NCBI GenBank assembly: GCA_009705185.1
Contig: WLCS01000006.1
Span: forward strand, 1 to 15,816
Direction of reading: 5' to 3'
DNA from: Actinomycetota bacterium
GTDB taxonomy: Bacteria > Actinomycetota > Actinomycetes > Nanopelagicales > Nanopelagicaceae
Length of the DNA stretch: 15,816 bases
Shown here: positions 13,327-15,816 of the stretch, piece by piece
Position numbering within the stretch: the first letter of the stretch is position 1
How the letters are laid out: every line of letters starts with the position of its first letter
Program-made: the position numbers and the translations under genes
The notes under the pieces: model-generated
Database searches by the model: none
What the model saw: only the letters and a program-made list of their open reading frames with translations
Told to the model about the DNA's origin: nothing

Positions 13327-14712
13327 CTACCCCTTCTTCTTAAAGATAGATAAGAACATCGAATCTGTACCGTGTTCACTTGTCCACAACGACATCGATT
13401 TTCCTCTCGTTGCTCCAACGAGTGAGACTGGAAGGTGTTCTGCCACATTCAATTGCTCGAGGTCAGGATGGTTCTTAAGAATTATCAAAGTTTGCGTACT
13501 TGTCTCAGCAAAATGAGGACTACAAGTGGCGTATCCGAAAATTCCACCTGGATTGAGGACGGAAATCGCACCATCTGATATCTCTCCTTGTAACTGAGTG
13601 AGCTCGCGTAAATCCTGTAAAGTTCTTCGCCATCGCACCTCTGGTCTACGTCGTAGCGCACCTAATCCAGTACATGGAACATCGGCGAGGATCGCATCAA
13701 AAGTTTTACCTGACTCCGAAATCTTGCGCGCATCACCTGTAATTACTTCAAAGTTTCCAACAACATTCTTAACTAGCTTCGCTCTTGCTTCAGAAAATTC
13801 ATTTGCCGTAAATATCTGATTATCTCGTCGGGCGATATGTGCAAGTAATGCCGCTTTTCCACCTGGGCCAGCGCAAATATCTAAAACCGTCTTCGATTCC
13901 GAAGCAAAGAGTGAAAAAACATATGCAACTAACTGCGAGCCTTCATCCTGTACGCCCGCTTTACGATGGCGAATGAGATCAAGCGAACCTGGCGAGCCTT
14001 CGAAAACTGCACCGAAGGGAGAAAAGCGAGTTGCCTCGGCGCCGAGGCCTACCAAATCTTCTTGAGTCGAACTACCTGGCCATGAGACGAGTGTTGGCCG
14101 AGCAGGAACATTATTTGCCGCCAGCTCTCGTTCGACAGCGCCATAATCCTTGAGAAGATCAAAGTATGCAGAGACAATCCATTGCGGATGTGAATACTTT
14201 ATTGCAAGTTTCTCAACTGGGTCGGTAAGAATTTCGACTGGCTCTAGCCAAAGTTCCAGAGATTGGGCGCTCACTTTTCGTAAAAGTGCGTTGACGAATG
14301 AGGCTTTGGACTCCCCTAAAACTTTTCGAGCAAGTTCGACAGTTGCAGAAACAGCAGCATGGGTTGCAACACGCATTTCAAAGAGTTGATGTACACCTAA
14401 TCGACATACATCCACTATTCCTTCATCTACTTCATCCCAAGGTCGATCAGATACTTGCGACAAAATATAATCGTGTCGACCTTGCATTCGAAGAGTTCCG
14501 TAAACAAGTTCGGTTGCAAAACCCTTGTCACGGTCTTCGAGATTCGATGCCGTTAAAGCTTGAGGAAGTAACAGATTGGAGTATCCACCTCTGCGATTTA
14601 CCTCAGAAAGGATGTCATAGGCAAGAACTCGCGGAGCATCTGGTTTTGGGGATTTAAAGGTATCTCTACGTGGTTTAACCAAAGAATTCACCTTCAACGA
14701 TTCGTGCGCCAT
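13327..14712 (-). CDS. rsmB: 16S rRNA (cytosine(967)-C(5))-methyltransferase
   Basis: A 461-residue enzyme that methylates C967 (E. coli numbering) of 16S rRNA. The N-terminal third is a NusB-like RNA-binding domain (RVLAYDILSEVNRRGGYSNLLL, then HAAVSATVELAR and FVNALLRKV). The methyltransferase domain has the SAM loop DICAGPGGKA (278-287), motif IV ADVPCTGLG with C347 and motif VI GYATCSPHF with nucleophile C397. The start is uncertain. ATG 14712 overlaps the end of fmt by 38 bp and has no ribosome binding site. GTG 14691 and TTG 14682 are alternatives, and the TTG is preceded by GAAGGTG at good spacing. The family N-terminus is variable, so homology does not decide. Co-transcribed with fmt. 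Confidence 0.93.
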   Translation of the reverse strand: MAHESLKVNSLVKPRRDTFKSPKPDAPRVLAYDILSEVNRRGGYSNLLLPQALTASNLEDRDKGFATELVYGTLRMQGRHDYILSQVSDRPWDEVDEGIVDVCRLGVHQLFEMRVATHAAVSATVELARKVLGESKASFVNALLRKVSAQSLELWLEPVEILTDPVEKLAIKYSHPQWIVSAYFDLLKDYGAVERELAANNVPARPTLVSWPGSSTQEDLVGLGAEATRFSPFGAVFEGSPGSLDLIRHRKAGVQDEGSQLVAYVFSLFASESKTVLDICAGPGGKAALLAHIARRDNQIFTANEFSEARAKLVKNVVGNFEVITGDARKISESGKTFDAILADVPCTGLGALRRRPEVRWRRTLQDLRELTQLQGEISDGAISVLNPGGIFGYATCSPHFAETSTQTLIILKNHPDLEQLNVAEHLPVSLVGATRGKSMSLWTSEHGTDSMFLSIFKKKG

Positions 14713-15580
14713 TGACCCAGGATTTTGAATCCATTCTTGATTTCCCCGGTGAGGTGATAAATCCAATCTGAAGAGCTTTCGTTGCAGTTCCCACGTGCAG
14801 TTCTTTTTCAATCACTTGCACAGAACCCACAGGCAGAGAGAGCTCAGATACACAAGGTGTCTCGATTCGTAACTTTGATCCTCGGAATTCTGTCCACGCC
14901 CCCGGATTGCTTGTAAATGCTCGAATATGTGCCGAAACTTTCTCCGCATCTAAACTCCAATTGATCCGACCTTCTTCACGGGTAAGTTTGAGCGCACGAG
15001 TGGATTCGGTGGGATTTTGTGGGGTTGGTTTCAGACCCTGAGAAATCATTACAAGAGTTTCCAATAGCGCCTCTGGACCAATAAGGGCTAACTCAGTAAA
15101 TAATTCATCACTTGAAATATCTGAATCGAGTGCGAATCTCTTTACATTGTAAATAGGTCCTGTATCCATTCCTTGATCGAGTTCGAACACTGTTACGCCA
15201 GTTACTGAATCGCACGCCTCTATAGTGCGCTGCACGGGAGCAGCACCCCGCCAACGTGGCAAGAGAGAGAAGTGCAAATTAAGCGCGCTCTTTGTAGGAA
15301 TATCCAAGATTGATTGCGAGAGAATTTTTCCGTAGCCGATGGTAATAAGTACCTCGACACCCTGTACTGCCTCTGCAATTTCATCTTCTGTTGATGGCTT
15401 ATACAAAGGTACAGAATTTTTCTCTGCCCATTGCGCGACAGGAGATTGTGTTAACTCTAATCCCCTGCCTGCAGGTTTATCGGGTTGCGTGATAACACAG
15501 CAAAGCTCGTGATCAGATTCAAGGAGCGCCTGCAATGAAGGGATTGCAACTTCAGGAGTTGCGGCAACTGCAATGCGCAA
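14675..15580 (-). CDS. fmt: Methionyl-tRNA formyltransferase
   Basis: A 301-residue cytosolic enzyme that formylates Met-tRNA(fMet) using 10-formyltetrahydrofolate. The N-terminal formyltransferase domain shows MRIAVAATPEVAIPSL (family MRIvFaGTPeFAvPsL), TQPDKPAGRG (31-40) and the catalytic triad N101, H103 (NLHFSLLPRWRGAAPVQ) and D139 (DQGMDTGPI). The C-terminal tRNA-binding domain contains LTREEGRINW and an extended NPGAWTEFRG. The start codon is TTG at 15580, supported because it is exactly where the family begins. It lies 3 nt after the def stop, with only a weak AGG ahead. The low-strength start suggests translation depends on coupling to def. Confidence 0.95.
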   Translation of the reverse strand: MRIAVAATPEVAIPSLQALLESDHELCCVITQPDKPAGRGLELTQSPVAQWAEKNSVPLYKPSTEDEIAEAVQGVEVLITIGYGKILSQSILDIPTKSALNLHFSLLPRWRGAAPVQRTIEACDSVTGVTVFELDQGMDTGPIYNVKRFALDSDISSDELFTELALIGPEALLETLVMISQGLKPTPQNPTESTRALKLTREEGRINWSLDAEKVSAHIRAFTSNPGAWTEFRGSKLRIETPCVSELSLPVGSVQVIEKELHVGTATKALQIGFITSPGKSRMDSKSWVNGARIVEGEFFG

Positions 15581-15583
15581 GAT

Positions 15584-15816
15584 TTAACCTAACCCGAAGG
15601 GAGAATGCGGCGAGACCTTAATCGATGGTGAGTTTCCGCTTTCTGAAACTATGCCAAACCATTCCGACTCTCTAATCTCTTTCATAGCAAGTTTACGATC
15701 AGCTTCAGATAGGCGATCAATAAAAAGGATCCCATTGAGATGATCGGTTTCATGTTGCAATGCGCGTGCAAGTAGCTCGGTTCCCTCAACAATAATTGGT
15801 TCACCGTGCATTGTGA
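15584..15816 (-). CDS. def: Peptide deformylase, C-terminal part (cut by window end)
   Basis: The last 76 codons of a gene whose start is outside the window. Motif III of peptide deformylase is present as [10 protein letters not shown], with the metal-binding H-E-x-x-H histidines (codons around 15743-15754) and the catalytic glutamate. It is followed by the typical [14 protein letters not shown] and a C-terminal SPFGLG, like the short actinobacterial tail ending in PFG. Motifs I (GxGLAA) and II (EGCLS) would lie beyond 15816. It removes the formyl group from nascent proteins and pairs functionally with fmt. An in-frame ATG at 15811 exists, but it falls in the middle of the family's domain and is not the start. 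Confidence 0.93.
   Translation of the reverse strand, partial: TMHGEPIIVEGTELLARALQHETDHLNGILFIDRLSEADRKLAMKEIRESEWFGIVSESGNSPSIKVSPHSPFGLG

Noticed and set aside
13317..13448. N-terminal extension of rpe (44 extra codons)
   Set aside because: It overlaps the end of rsmB in another frame, is rich in Arg, Cys and Gln, and lies before the normal Rpe start at 13316.
1..15816. Mobile elements, CRISPR arrays, prophage or defence genes
   Set aside because: All sizeable frames are accounted for by housekeeping or widespread families; no transposase, integrase, direct-repeat array or compositional break was seen by eye.

Overview
The window reads as a stretch of chromosome from a small-genome, moderately low-GC actinobacterium, most like the freshwater acI/Nanopelagicales type. 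This is inference from three things. Gene families and order are actinobacterial: a DUF3090 gene next to an MSMEG_4193-type phosphatase, the run def-fmt-rsmB-rpe-hisE-hisG, and a SerB with two N-terminal ACT domains. Base composition is well below that of soil actinobacteria by eye. Genes are packed with almost no spacer. No gene names a species, and I see no mobile element, CRISPR array, phage gene or foreign-looking block.

Layout. 1-945 (minus): a DUF3090 gene (cut by the window edge) translationally coupled to a histidine phosphatase. 1013-1957 (plus): an aldo/keto reductase, convergent with an M20 peptidase (1954-3270, minus). 3383-3466: tRNA-Leu(GAG), followed 18 nt later by apt, then a thymidine kinase and a YahK-like zinc alcohol dehydrogenase (all plus). 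5788-6519 (minus) and 6542-7210 (plus): two divergent membrane proteins (DUF554 and YczE-like) separated by only 22 bp. 7312-8748 (plus): a purine permease of the AzgA/PbuG type, with a structured leader and a strong terminator. 8810-10208 (minus): an ABC ATPase overlapping ung. 10293-11495 (plus): serB. 11496-12614 (minus): hisE-hisG. 12657-15816 (minus): def-fmt-rsmB-rpe, with def cut by the window edge.

Functional themes are ordinary housekeeping. Nucleobase and nucleoside salvage is represented by apt, tdk and the purine permease; uracil repair by ung; amino-acid synthesis by serB, hisE and hisG; start of translation and rRNA modification by def, fmt, rsmB and tRNA-Leu; pentose-phosphate metabolism by rpe.

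The unusual signals are regulatory and architectural. Many genes that begin a transcription unit have no Shine-Dalgarno but carry a TANNNT -10 hexamer 6-9 nt before the start codon, which predicts leaderless mRNAs. The DUF554/yczE pair is the extreme case, with two overlapping opposed -10 elements in a 22-bp gap. Three of four convergent gene pairs end on shared or abutting TAA stops inside short palindromes, with no terminator. The purine permease leader has an 8-nt sequence complementary to its own ribosome binding site. The gap before serB holds an 8-bp inverted repeat. I found no convincing new multi-gene system; these cis elements are the best leads.
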